64,000 bases of DNA, from assembly GCA_035771165.1 (NCBI GenBank), contig JAWNZC010000177.1, positions 880,001 to 944,000 on the forward strand, written 5' to 3'. Below, piece by piece: positions 10,112-20,600 of the stretch. How positions within the stretch are numbered: position 1 is the stretch's first letter; each line of letters opens with the position of its first letter. The DNA is from Paragorgia papillata. Lineage: Eukaryota; Cnidaria; Anthozoa; Scleralcyonacea; Coralliidae. Position numbers and translations under genes: made by a program. The notes below the pieces were generated by a model. It had not been told where the DNA came from. It ran no database searches and saw nothing but the letters and a program-made list of their open reading frames with translations.

Positions 10112-10559
10112 AGGAGCAGTGTCACTCGCAAAGCCCACGCAATAATCACGCGCCAACTTGAAAAACTACAGCCTGTAGGTTTTCAAGTTTGTTGATCCAA
10201 GATGGCGGCCGCACTTGGCGGAGCGTATGGTGGAAGACGCGATAATTCAGGCCGAAAGAGAAAACACGAGGGATCAAATAGTTCACAGAAAGCCTGGAAT
10301 AGTCAGCACAAACGTATTTACTTATCACTGACTATATTTGAGTCATGGAAAGATGCTAAAATCGTAGCTGGATATGGTTCATGTAGCGATAGGCCGATAG
10401 CGACTTCGCAGCCGATCTGCTCTCATTGGAATACCGTAGAAGATAAATATGATTTGATTCATTTCTCTGGTTTCTTGTCCGATTTAGAGCTATTTCCAAC
10501 ATTTTCCGAAGTTATTTCTATGTGCGCAAAAAATATGCGCAAATGGTGACACTGCTCCT
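10112..10559. mobile_element. 448-bp TTAA-flanked nonautonomous DNA transposon
   Basis: The termini are AGGAGCAGTGTCAC and GTGACACTGCTCCT, perfect inverted repeats. They are flanked on both sides by TTAA (10108-10111 and 10560-10563). The flanking sequence is a single tRNA-type SINE unit split by the insertion. TTAA duplications are typical of piggyBac and Kolobok superfamilies. The interior holds a 115-codon ORF. Confidence 0.85.
10202..10549 (+). pseudogene. 115-codon ORF fragment carried inside the TTAA element
   Basis: ATG follows a gatccaag context and the frame ends inside the right terminal repeat. The product begins MAAALGGAYGGRRDN, has a basic patch GRKRKHEG, then IYLSLTIFESWKDAK. 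It has ordinary amino-acid composition, unlike neighbouring repeat frames. Because it ends in the transposon terminus, it is best read as a captured host fragment or remnant of the element's own protein. I do not assign a function. Confidence 0.5.
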
Positions 10560-10679
10560 TTAAGGTGATAAGTTATACTTAGGCTTGTATCGGCTTGATA
10601 AAATCACAACTTGTTAACAGGCTTGCTGCAAGCTTGCTGGGAACACATCCTGTTAAAGGTGAAGTAATACGAGCAACAA

Positions 10680-10880
10680 ATTGCTGCAACATTGTTGCGT
10701 TGCAAGTTGAATAGCGTTGTTGCACGTATTACCACCCACCTTAAACATTGTCACGCAACAATGATTTTGTTGCAAGTTGAAACAGCATGTTGCAAGTAGA
10801 ACTGGAGTCTACTTTTTTCAACAATTTTTTTCAACTTACAACAAAATCATTGTTGCGTGACAATGTTTAAGGTGGGTGTA
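10680..10880. repeat. Inverted repeat with GTTGCAAGTTGAA motifs
   Basis: The sequence caccttaaacattgtcacgc near 10737 is inverted as gcgtgacaatgtttaaggtg near 10853, with inner copies of ttgttgcaagttgaa. It is a non-coding foldback. Confidence 0.75.
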
Positions 10881-10884
10881 CCCT

Positions 10885-11170
10885 GCGAGTCAGAGCTCCT
10901 TTCCGACCTACGCAAGCTTCGGGGGAAAGTACTCTGCCAACAAACTCGATATTTCTTTTTGAGCATGCGTGAACGGTTGCCAAGATACTATTTTGGGCCC
11001 AGGCTCTAACGCGTCACTTCCTATTTTCCTGCTTACGCGTGTTCGTAAACTAGAACTTGTTTGACCAGTTTAAAACCCGACTGACTCGCCCCAAACGTGG
11101 GGCGAAGATCGAGTTTGCTGGCAGAGCGCACTTTCCCCCGAAGCTTACGTAGGTCGGAAAGGGGCTCAAA
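10885..11170. mobile_element. MITE, about 285 bp, long terminal inverted repeats
   Basis: The left arm ctttccgacctacgcaagc, then ttcgggggaaagtactctgc, is inverted at about 11120-11163 (gcagagcgcactttcccc, cgaagcttacgtaggtcgg). Arms are about 55 bp with few mismatches. There is no ORF. Confidence 0.85.
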
Positions 11171-11604
11171 CTTGCGTTGAAAGTTGAAGGGAAATGTAAA
11201 TGTTGCCCGTATTATCTCACCTTAACAAGCTGTGAGATTTTTACGCGTGTGTTTCAAGTTTATTACACTCGATATTTCTATAAGAATATACATGTACAAG
11301 TCACAAAAAAAGACAAAACAACAATGCATGATGAAACTTTTGTTTAACAAAATGGTTTTGTTTTACAACACACTCGTGTTAACTACAATATAACACAATA
11401 CTGGTAAGAAAAAACTAACTATTTTGCCTAAGGCGTGCACTATATAATTTAAAAATACTCATTAGGTCGACACTGACCACTACAACATGCCAGGTTCTTT
11501 TATAAAGTCTCTAACTAACACACAACTGTCCGTAGCTAAATTCTCTTTTTTATATCATCTCTCTAAAAATCTCAACTAATTAACACAGTACAAGAATCTT
11601 ATTA

Positions 11605-11918
11605 CATTACAGTCAAAATGGAAATACATTCCCGCCTTTGTTTCTGTAGTTTGTTGTGTATTACTGTATTTCTGTAGCCGCTACAGAAACGTGAGAAAAA
11701 TCTAGCGATAAAAGTCGTTTATTCTTGATTTATATTTGTTGGTATCGATTTGGGAGAAACATTCGTTATATTATGATTAAATTCCATGAAAGCTAAATTA
11801 TACTTTTTATTCACCGACAAAATATTTCCCTCCCGCTTCAGTAGCGACTACAGAAATACAGTAATACACAACAAACTGCAGAAGTGGGAAGGTATTCCCA
11901 TTTTGATTGTAAACAAAA
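11605..11918. mobile_element. MITE with about 75-bp inverted repeats
   Basis: The left arm starts tacagtcaaaatggaaatac, followed by cattcccgcctttgtttctg. It is inverted at the right with attcccattttgattgta. The inner sequence tgtgtattactgtatttctg is paired with cagaaatacagtaatacaca. There is no coding capacity. Confidence 0.85.
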
Positions 11919-12204
11919 CATTTCAACTATAAGAACAAATACAAATTTTAAGATGAAACCTTTTTGAAAGTTTCCAAAAGCTCGACATTTGATGTCCCAT
12001 AACAGCGTTCTATTGTTTTAACTTAAAGTGCAGCTACAAACATTCAAACAAAATATGAAACGTCTTTTTTAAGATGGAAAAGAATAATAGAAAAAATAAT
12101 ACTGTCGTTTAGGAACAGCGTTGCTATGCTACAGACTCGCATTTTTCGTGCACAGTTCGTTGCTAGGGCCTTCTGGCTAATATTGTGCACGGCTATCAAC
12201 GCAA

Positions 12205-12700
12205 CTTTTGTTTTAAAATGGCCTATGAAACGAAAATTAAGTTTGGCTTATTTGAAAGAACACTTGAAATGGCAGAATAACATCTTTTGCAGTTTTTCGT
12301 TTCCTTGCTTTGTTCTTGAGATATTTCAGTTTGTTTGATATGTAAATTAAACATTTTGAAGTCGTAGGTGCATAATGAGCTATCGGAGAAGGTTAGATAT
12401 CTTTTCTATTATCAAACGAAATTAATTTGAATGAAGCATGTGGATGTGTTTCGCCCACAACACTAAACCTGTAGATCTTTAAGTGATTATTATATTTAAT
12501 AATAGCAAAAAGATATAACTTTTTTCGATAACTCATGCACGTGTGACGTCAAAATGTTTAATTTGCATAATAAACAAACTGAAATATCTCAAGAACGAAG
12601 CAAGGAAACGAAAAACTGCAAAATATGTTACTTTACCATCTTAAGTGTTCTTTTAAATAGGACAAACTTCATTTTCGTTTCTTAGGCACTTTATAGTCGA
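12205..12700. mobile_element. Large foldback element, arms about 150 bp
   Basis: Sequence 12215-12370 (aacgaaaattaagtttggc, gtttccttgctttgttcttg) returns inverted at 12540-12695 (caagaacgaagcaaggaaac). The spacer is about 170 bp. The 12126-12338 open frame is inside this arm and is not a gene. Confidence 0.85.
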
Positions 12701-12775
12701 GCTGTACGTACTGCCTAGTATATATTGCTTAATTCAAAAACTTTGTTCTTGGCAATAGTCAGCTGGACATAAGGA

Positions 12776-13100
12776 TTGCTCCTCCGAGCATCTCCGACAA
12801 CCCCCGAAACCTCCAATCTCCGAAATTTAACCTCTGCGGAGGGGGGAGAGAGCGTAATCTTGTTAAAATATCGCCCAGATAATCTAGGATTAGGTGTAGG
12901 ATTCATTTGCGTTTTCATTTACATTTCCGAATTCGTTATACTGAATTCCTCAGCTTGGTGTTATGGATTGAAATAAGTTTTATCCCCGCGGCGCAGAACG
13001 CACGCAGAACGCGTGGTTTTGATGTGAAAGTCGAGACTTATGGAGGGCTATAATTTATATTCCCGTTATGTGCATTTAAATTACCATTCCAAACCTTGTG
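12776..13100. other. Intergenic, no recognised feature
   Basis: A short block around 12790-12860 (cctccgaaatttaacctctg) looks repeat-like. No gene, RNA or clear element boundary is visible. Confidence 0.4.
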
Positions 13101-13114
13101 TTTATAATTGAAAA

Positions 13115-13280
13115 GAACTTTTACGCAGGAACAAGGCTGGAAAGACCTACTAGAAGTAATAGTTGAAATACGAGACGGAGGACTTTACCGGGATTTCAAC
13201 GTCCGAGTGCTTTTTGAAAAGGCGAGCCTTTTTAATGCACGAGGGCTTTCTAATCCCGGTAAAGTCCGACGTCGAGTATT
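13115..13280. repeat. Foldback repeat
   Basis: The sequence ggactttaccgggatt at about 13177 is inverted as aatcccggtaaagtcc at about 13250. The outer pair gaaatacgagacg is matched by cgtcgagtatttgaa. Confidence 0.75.
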
Positions 13281-13584
13281 TGAACTCAAAACTCCAAAGA
13301 TACCTCTGAAACGTAATATAATTTGCCTTATTTCAAAGTCCCAAGACTTTGAAAACGTATTTTGCATTATTTCAAAGCACTAGTACTTTTCCTCCGATTT
13401 CAAAGCACTGATTAAACATTAATTTCTTTTGTTTTTGGTTCATGAATTATTAATGAGTTTGAGAAATGCTTATAAAGGAATATATATCGGCAAACATTTG
13501 AATACGGTGTATGACCTCTGTTGATGTAATAGAGATATTAATCTTCCGCGTGCGATGTCCGTATTTGTAGAATCGCCCCAAGGC

Positions 13585-13995
13585 TTTTTCCATTGCGTGC
13601 ACTTTGCCCGCTTGGGCGGAGTGGCTTCTGAAAGTTGGAAATTTTCAATGGTCGAGGTTAAAAAGGATGCCTCAAAAGGACCCGTCCAGTCCTTTCGCGG
13701 CTTTTCCAAAATATGTCGTCAAATTTGTTTTTCCAAATTTGTCTCAAGATTTTATCAATCTTTTTGATACCCTAACTACAACATAAACCCTAACAGACTA
13801 ATCAGAAATCTGGCTTACCCTTACCCCCTAGCTAATTTTTGGAAAAACATATTTGACGACATATTTTGGAAAAGGATGGACGGGTCCTTTTGAGTGATCC
13901 CTTTTAGCCGAAAGCATTTTCAACTTCCAAAGCGAACTGAACAATGCAAGCTCCACGCAGGCGGGCAAAGCGGACGTAATGAAAAACAGCCTTTA
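13585..13995. mobile_element. MITE, about 400 bp, with long inverted repeats; fragment of same family near 32450
   Basis: The sequence aaaaggacccgtccagtcc near 13675 and ccaaaatatgtcgtcaaat near 13707 are inverted at 13845-13890. The outer arms (attgcgtgcactttgcccgc / gcgggcaaagcggacgtaat) pair as well. Part of the outer arm recurs near 32455-32545. Its open frames are by-products. Confidence 0.8.
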
Positions 13996-14021
13996 TGTCC
14001 GAAACTAATTAACACTGCTTT

Positions 14022-14418
14022 GGGGTACACACGTAAAAACGCACAGTCTGATCAGCTCTGATATCAGATCTGTTCAGAGAAATGTAGCGACCCTTGATAC
14101 AGCCTGACAGCTACAGAATGTACCAGCGCTGATGTATAAACATTTAGTTAGAATTTCTAACAGACTGCGACAGCTCCGTAGACAACATACCTGTTCAGTC
14201 TGTTATATACAGCACTGACCGTGTCAGGCTGATGCAGTTTGACAGAATCTGTTCCGAACAGTCTGTTGTAGCTGCAGGTATGATACAGATATGATATCAT
14301 AGGTGTATCATAGCTGATACTACAACAGGCTGTATCAGGGGTCAATACATTTTTCTGAACAGATCTGACATCATTCTGCATCAGGTCTGACACAGAGTGT
14401 GCGTTTTTGCGTGTGTAA
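14022..14418. mobile_element. Full-length 397-bp MITE adjoining the AP-2A stop codon
   Basis: The ends acacgtaaaaacgcacagtc and gtgtgcgtttttgcgtgtgt form imperfect inverted repeats of about 22 bp. It is the complete version of the element at 8937-9315, in the opposite orientation. Its right end lies 33 bp beyond the AP-2A stop, so the AP-2A 3' untranslated region must run into it. Confidence 0.85.
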
Positions 14419-14450
14419 GCAGGTGGTAGTAAATATAATACTTTAGAAAC

Positions 14451-14649
14451 TTATAGTTTCTGGTTATTGTTTCGGACATCTCGCCTGAACATCAGGTTAC
14501 TCTGGTATTCTTCAAACAAACGATCAAACACGCTTAAATGATTGAGAATATTTGCTGTACCAAACGTGTGGGAAGCGACCTCAAACGTTTTCATGGTCGG
14601 AATTTCTTTATTCTCTACTGTCAAGTCGTACATCTCTTTTAGCATGAAC
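14451..14649 (-). CDS. TFAP2-like: AP-2A exon 4 (dimerisation end and stop)
   Basis: The acceptor cttcttgttag gives FMLKEMYDLTVENKE, FEVASHTFGTANILNHL and FDRLFEEYQSNLMF, then a basic tail and stop. It aligns directly with AP-2B exon 4. Confidence 0.88.
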
Positions 14650-17600
14650 CTAACAAGAAGAAAAACAAATTAAATTTTTAGGGTATTCTGACGTAATCCG
14701 TTGCTATAGGCTACACTTGTTCGTTAGACTTGCATTGTGGGATATTAGTCCTCGGTTTTCTTTGATGTACCGCGGTTGTGTATTTATAATTACTCCCAAT
14801 TACGCATAAAACAAGTTAATGCCCCGAGCTAACATATATTAGCCTGGGACAATTAACTTGATTTATGCGTGGTTGGGAAAATTAAGGACGAATGTGATAA
14901 CGGATTTATCATTGCGACTGAAGTGTTTTTTAGACAACCTCTGTGATAACGAACTCAGTACAGCGCCGGAATTAGGACTGTGGAGGCCCCTGGGCGGTCA
15001 CTGACCAGCACAATATATCAATTATATTTCTGAACGAGATAATTTTGCTTTACGAACTAATAATACAACTTCGAAGTCACAATTCCCACACTGAATCAGG
15101 TTTACAATAACAACTTGTCAACTCCATCCATCAATCTGTCATATATAATCGTCATAGTATACACTTTTAGAAGTCGGACCCTATATATCATCCATATATC
15201 TTTTGTCTTGTTTTTGACTCATATTTTGGGCTCTCAAGATTTATTTCATTTCAACACCTATTTTTTCAACTTTCAAGACATTTTTGTGGAGGCCCCCCCT
15301 TAAACATTATTTTGTGGGGGACCCTGGGCGAGCGCCCAGTCCGCCCTGTCCTAAATCCGGCACTGACTCAGTATCTCAGTTTTCTTAGGCAACCTCTGTG
15401 ATCTTGAACTATTGTAGGTTAGTTACACCTCAACCTCGGGTCTCGGTAAATAACTGGCGTAGTTACCTCGGGTTCGGTAACTAACCGATACTTATTGAAT
15501 TGCCCCAAACGCGGGACTTTCACAAACTTTCCCAAGGCTTGAGTTCGAGGAGACACATTCATTCCCAAAATACCATGCTATTACGTTACGATATTACGGA
15601 TACCTGATGCTTTGAGACATGCGCAAAAAGAAGTTCCCATTCCCACAATTGTTAGAAGTCTAAACAACAATAAATACTAGATGGCTTTAGCGTTTTCAGG
15701 TCCCTGATAGAGTTGCTAGCTCCGACCTTGTCCATAGCAGCGTTGTAATGATCAAGGGCTCTGCTCGAAACGTCAGTATTTCGCTATCAAAACTAATCTC
15801 AGCATTTCACCACCTTTTCACGTTGCTCTAAAACACAGCACTCTACTTTTTACACTTGTAAGAAATAACCCGTACCTTGTATTTTGAATTGCTTTGATTT
15901 TCTGTTCAACTTTGGCGTCATTAACCTTCCCTCCGATGGTGTTATTCGCAGCAACTCTTGCAAGAGACTTCCACGGGAAATACTCCGCATTCATTTTACT
16001 AATACCATCCCCCAATACGCGAGCTTCGTTTTCACACATTTTCGACAATATCGTCGGCCGGGACTTTTGTCCTGCCGTTGCAATACTGTACTTGTCAAGC
16101 AATGCCCGGCCGGCACTCTTCGACTGCCTCACGTAAGCGATAAGATCCACCCGGGTTAAGAACTCCGGGAATCCCGTCCGACGTTTTAGTTCTCCCAACG
16201 TGATCCCGTATCGCGTCTCGCGTGTAGCTGGTAAACTCATGACGCCATTTATGTGCGTTACTTGGTGATCATCCGGGATATTACAGTAGGGTCGTTGAAT
16301 ATCAGAGATGTATTGTTCCGTGTTGTTCATGTCGTCTTTCATAGCTGTGTTTTCAACTCGCAGGATTTCGTAGGATTCCTCAAATTCGCCTGTAAAGAAA
16401 GATGCAATAAATGTTATTTTGGCTCTTTTCCCGTTAGGGGTTAGCCACCCCGAGTTACCCTTAAATCCTTTCGACAAACATCGCATCCTTAAAGACAAAC
16501 ACTCTGTCTTAAATCTCTCCTAATTGCATCCTATCTCATCTTTGACCATCCTCTGCGCCTTCCTTCCATCATAGTCAATCGGGAAATGATCTGGAAACTC
16601 AGCAAATTTTAAAGCGTCTGCAATGAGCTGTGGTTTAATCATAGGCAGCACAAGCACTATCACGTACTGTCTGTCGTATTATATAATAACAGACAGTACG
16701 TGATAGTGCTTGGGCTGCCTATGGTTTAATGTTGGAACGGTCCTCACCGTTCACAAATCTTTTGTTTTACGCTTATTAATATTTAAATAACACGGTTGAG
16801 CGATTGAACCCAACCTCTGCTGTTATTAAAGGATAAAGGACTGGGGGGCTAATCATCCTTACTTGCAGCCAGCGGCTGAATTGCGAAGGACGCAGATCAA
16901 CGTGGCCGTGTCGAGGCATATCAAAGGCGCTCCAGGAGGATTGCTTCATTTTACCTCGGTTTTCAACAAACGTCTCGGTAGAAATCCTGATTATCATCAT
17001 CATCATAATCATCACCACCATCATCACCATCACCATCATTACCATCATCATCAATACAATCATCAATACCATCATCAGATTCACCATCACCGTCATCATC
17101 ATCACCATCCTCATCATCATCATAGAACACAAGAAAAAAACTGAAAAAAACACACCCATCTTTCCAAAGTCTTTGGTTACTCACCACCACTAACGTTGCT
17201 TTGCTCGTGGTATTCATCAACATTTCCGACGCCATTCTCCACGGGTTTAATTCTGCTTTTGGTCGTCACTTTGTTTTTGTCGTTGTTTGCTAACACTGGG
17301 TTGTCGTGACAACCAATACCTTTGTCCTGCTGAGGAAGGATGTCGGCTGATAGGCTGTGACGTAACCGTTTTCGAGGACCCTTGGAAACCTTTCCTTCTT
17401 TGGGTGGTGTCTGTTCCTTTCTTGCAACACCAGCTCTCTCCTTTGCGATTACCTCAATGACTTGACTAGAGATGGGAGGAGCAAAAGGTACCTGACTATC
17501 CCCCAATACCACGGGCTCCTCCTGCGGTTCCTCGACCATGTTTTCATCCTCATCCAACACAGGACTCGTCGGATTATTCGCGTCACGTGTCAACAGATAT

Positions 17601-20600
17601 TTAATATAGCCAAATTTAGGATCGGCGCCCTCGGGCCCACTCTCTTCCAATGTTTCGGAGCTGGTACTAGGCTGACGACTCCTCGTGGTCATATGATGTT
17701 GACTTAAAGCCTCCTCGTCTAAAGCTTCCTTTCCTTTGAGTTCCAAGAATATGGCCTCTTCATCAGCGCGCAAATTGCCTTTTCCACGAACGAACGATTT
17801 CTCCAGCCGTTTCTCCTTCCACACACGAATCTTATTGCTCAGCGGTTCTTCCCCACTCTGTTCGAATTCGCGGATTTGTCGACGGCGGTGGAGTGAGACA
17901 TTATCGAGGTCTGAAGACTGGCTGTCGTTTATGAAACATCTTTTGCAATTATCTGTGAACTTGTGACACTCGTCAGCGGCGAAACTTGGAATTCTGTCAT
18001 AGACGGGAGAAGTCGAGTTGCCGCGTTCCCTCCAAGTCGGTGGGTTATCGGCATAGGCCGACGGGAAGTTCGCAATTTGTGAAGAATTTCTTGCACATTC
18101 TTCTTCTGCTAAAGCGTAATCATCTTTGGGCTCTGATTTGATTTTCTTTTGCAGTGGGACATTGTTGTCCTCTTGTAGATTGCTCAGTGATGGCGTGACG
18201 TTTAAAGCTGAAGAATAAGGATAAAATATGAGTCATCCTCGTCATTACCATCATCATAATCATAATCATCATTACCATCACCACTACCATCATCATCACC
18301 GTCACATTACCACCGTCATCATTACCATCACCAGCATCATCACAACCATCATCATCATCTCATCATCACCACCACCACCATCATCATCACCATCATCATC
18401 ACCCAACATCATCACCACCACCGTCATTACCATCACCACCACCATCATCTTTATCATTACCATCACCACCACCATCATCTTTATCATTACCATCACCACC
18501 ACCATCATCTTTATTATTACCACCATCATCTTTATCATTACCATCATCACCACCATCATCTTTATCATTACCATCATCACCACCATCATCTTTATCATTA
18601 CCATCACCACCACCATCATCTTCATCATTACCATCACCACCACCACCATCTTTATCATTATCATCACCACCACCATCATCTTTATCATTACCATCACCAC
18701 CACCATCACATCTTTATTACCACCATCATCATCACTACACTACATCACCACCACCATCATCATTACCATCATCACCACCATCATCTTTATCATTACCATC
18801 ATCACCACCATCACATCTTTATTACCACCATCATCATCACTATTATCATCACTACACTACATCACCACCACCATCGTCATTACCATCACCACCACCACCA
18901 TCATATCATCATCACCACCATCATCATCACCACCACCATCATCATCTTTATCATAACCACCATCAAATCATCATCATCATCACCACCACCATCGTCATTA
19001 CCATCACCACAACCATCATATCATCATCACCACCACCATCATCTTTATCATTACCATCATCACCACCATCACATCTTTATTACCACCATCATCATCATTA
19101 TTATCATCACTACACTACATCACCACCACCATCGTCATTACCATCACCACCACCATCATATCATCATCATCACCATCATCATCACCACCACCATCATCTT
19201 TATCATAACCACCATCAAATCATCATCATCACTGCCATCACCATTATCATCATTTTGAAACTAAATCATTTAGAAGTTATAAACCTATAATAAGAGGCAG
19301 AGCTGTTTTTTATTTCTTAAACGGGACACGTACAACAAAATCTCAATCTGTCTTGCAGTCGCCAGATAAACACTTGGCGCAAAATCTACCACGCTGTTAC
19401 AATTTTAGCGTGTCTAATATACGGCAACTGTGTGACTCGGGTTTAGTCGTCTGCGGCGCAGGCTAGGTGTGGCTGAGTCAATGTGATGATTGATTGAGCA
19501 GTCAATTGGGTGTGTCAGTCTAAAGTCTAAACGACGTGTACACTGTTGGTGTTGGCAGTGTCTTGCGCAAAAAAATGCAACACATGTTATACTTTTCTCA
19601 TGCAATCGCGTGTCAAAAAGCAATTAAATTGAAAGAGCAAAGTGAAAAGGTTGTAAACTGCCGAGATTAGTTTTGATACAGGCTGTCGAAATTTTAGCTG
19701 GAACTTTTCACTCAACGCTTTACTAATAACTTGAAGGTTTATTTTTACACCCGGAGTTTTTTTGCGCCTGTCAGGACAGGATGTTTGAAAATATTCTACA
19801 TCGATTTCTAGAATCTTGTTTAGATGCATGGTAAAACGAATAATAGTCAGCGGAATGGTACGTGGGCCCAATGACTAGTGTGCTTTTTTACTTACCATGC
19901 AGGCGCCAGAGGGGGCACAGGGGGGGGGGCTACAGCCCTCCCATCATCGGGGGAAATTTACAGATTTGTCGGGGAACGATCTGGAAGAAAAATTGTATTT
20001 TTAACAATTGGTAAGGAACTCACGACCAACACAGCCCTGTATATACCGTGGTGTGACTGGTATACTAGCTCCATGATGGGTGTATCTCCGTATATGGATC
20101 TATAGATATGTAGCGTATAACAGCTAGATCACGTTCGAACATCCAGATAGAGGTATAAATCCCAGATTATATAAGCGCCAAAGGCAACTGTAGTTAATAG
20201 CACAAAAGCTGTGAAAATTTTCTATTCACTGGACTGATTAAGAATTTTAGCTAGGACTGATGAAAACTTGAATTAAGTTTCTTGTCCAGTCATCGCAGGA
20301 AGCTGGATCACAGCGACTTGTGAGTACTTGCATCTGGTTGTTACAATAATTATTTGCAGTGCTTGTTTTTTTCTTTCGCTCTGGGCTCCGATGTAATCAG
20401 GACCTTAGTATTCTGTATTACAACATCCCACCGCAACAACACACGGTACTGTACACGGTAAATATTCCACTTAGTGTACTGTTAGTGTAAATGTGTCGTT
20501 TATATCCGTCAGTAAAAATGCAAAAGTTTAATGAAGTGCACAATCTTGAAAAGATTACCTGTCTGGTAGACAGGAATACGCGTTTCCGGTAATGGTGCTT

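Noticed and set aside
10202..10549. Independent host gene of 115 codons
   Set aside because: It lies entirely inside a TTAA-flanked transposon and ends in its terminal repeat.
17177..17824. Separate gene starting at GTG 17824 on the minus strand
   Set aside because: The frame is open far upstream to an acceptor at 18208 and joins exon 1 in phase, so it is internal to AP-2A exon 2.
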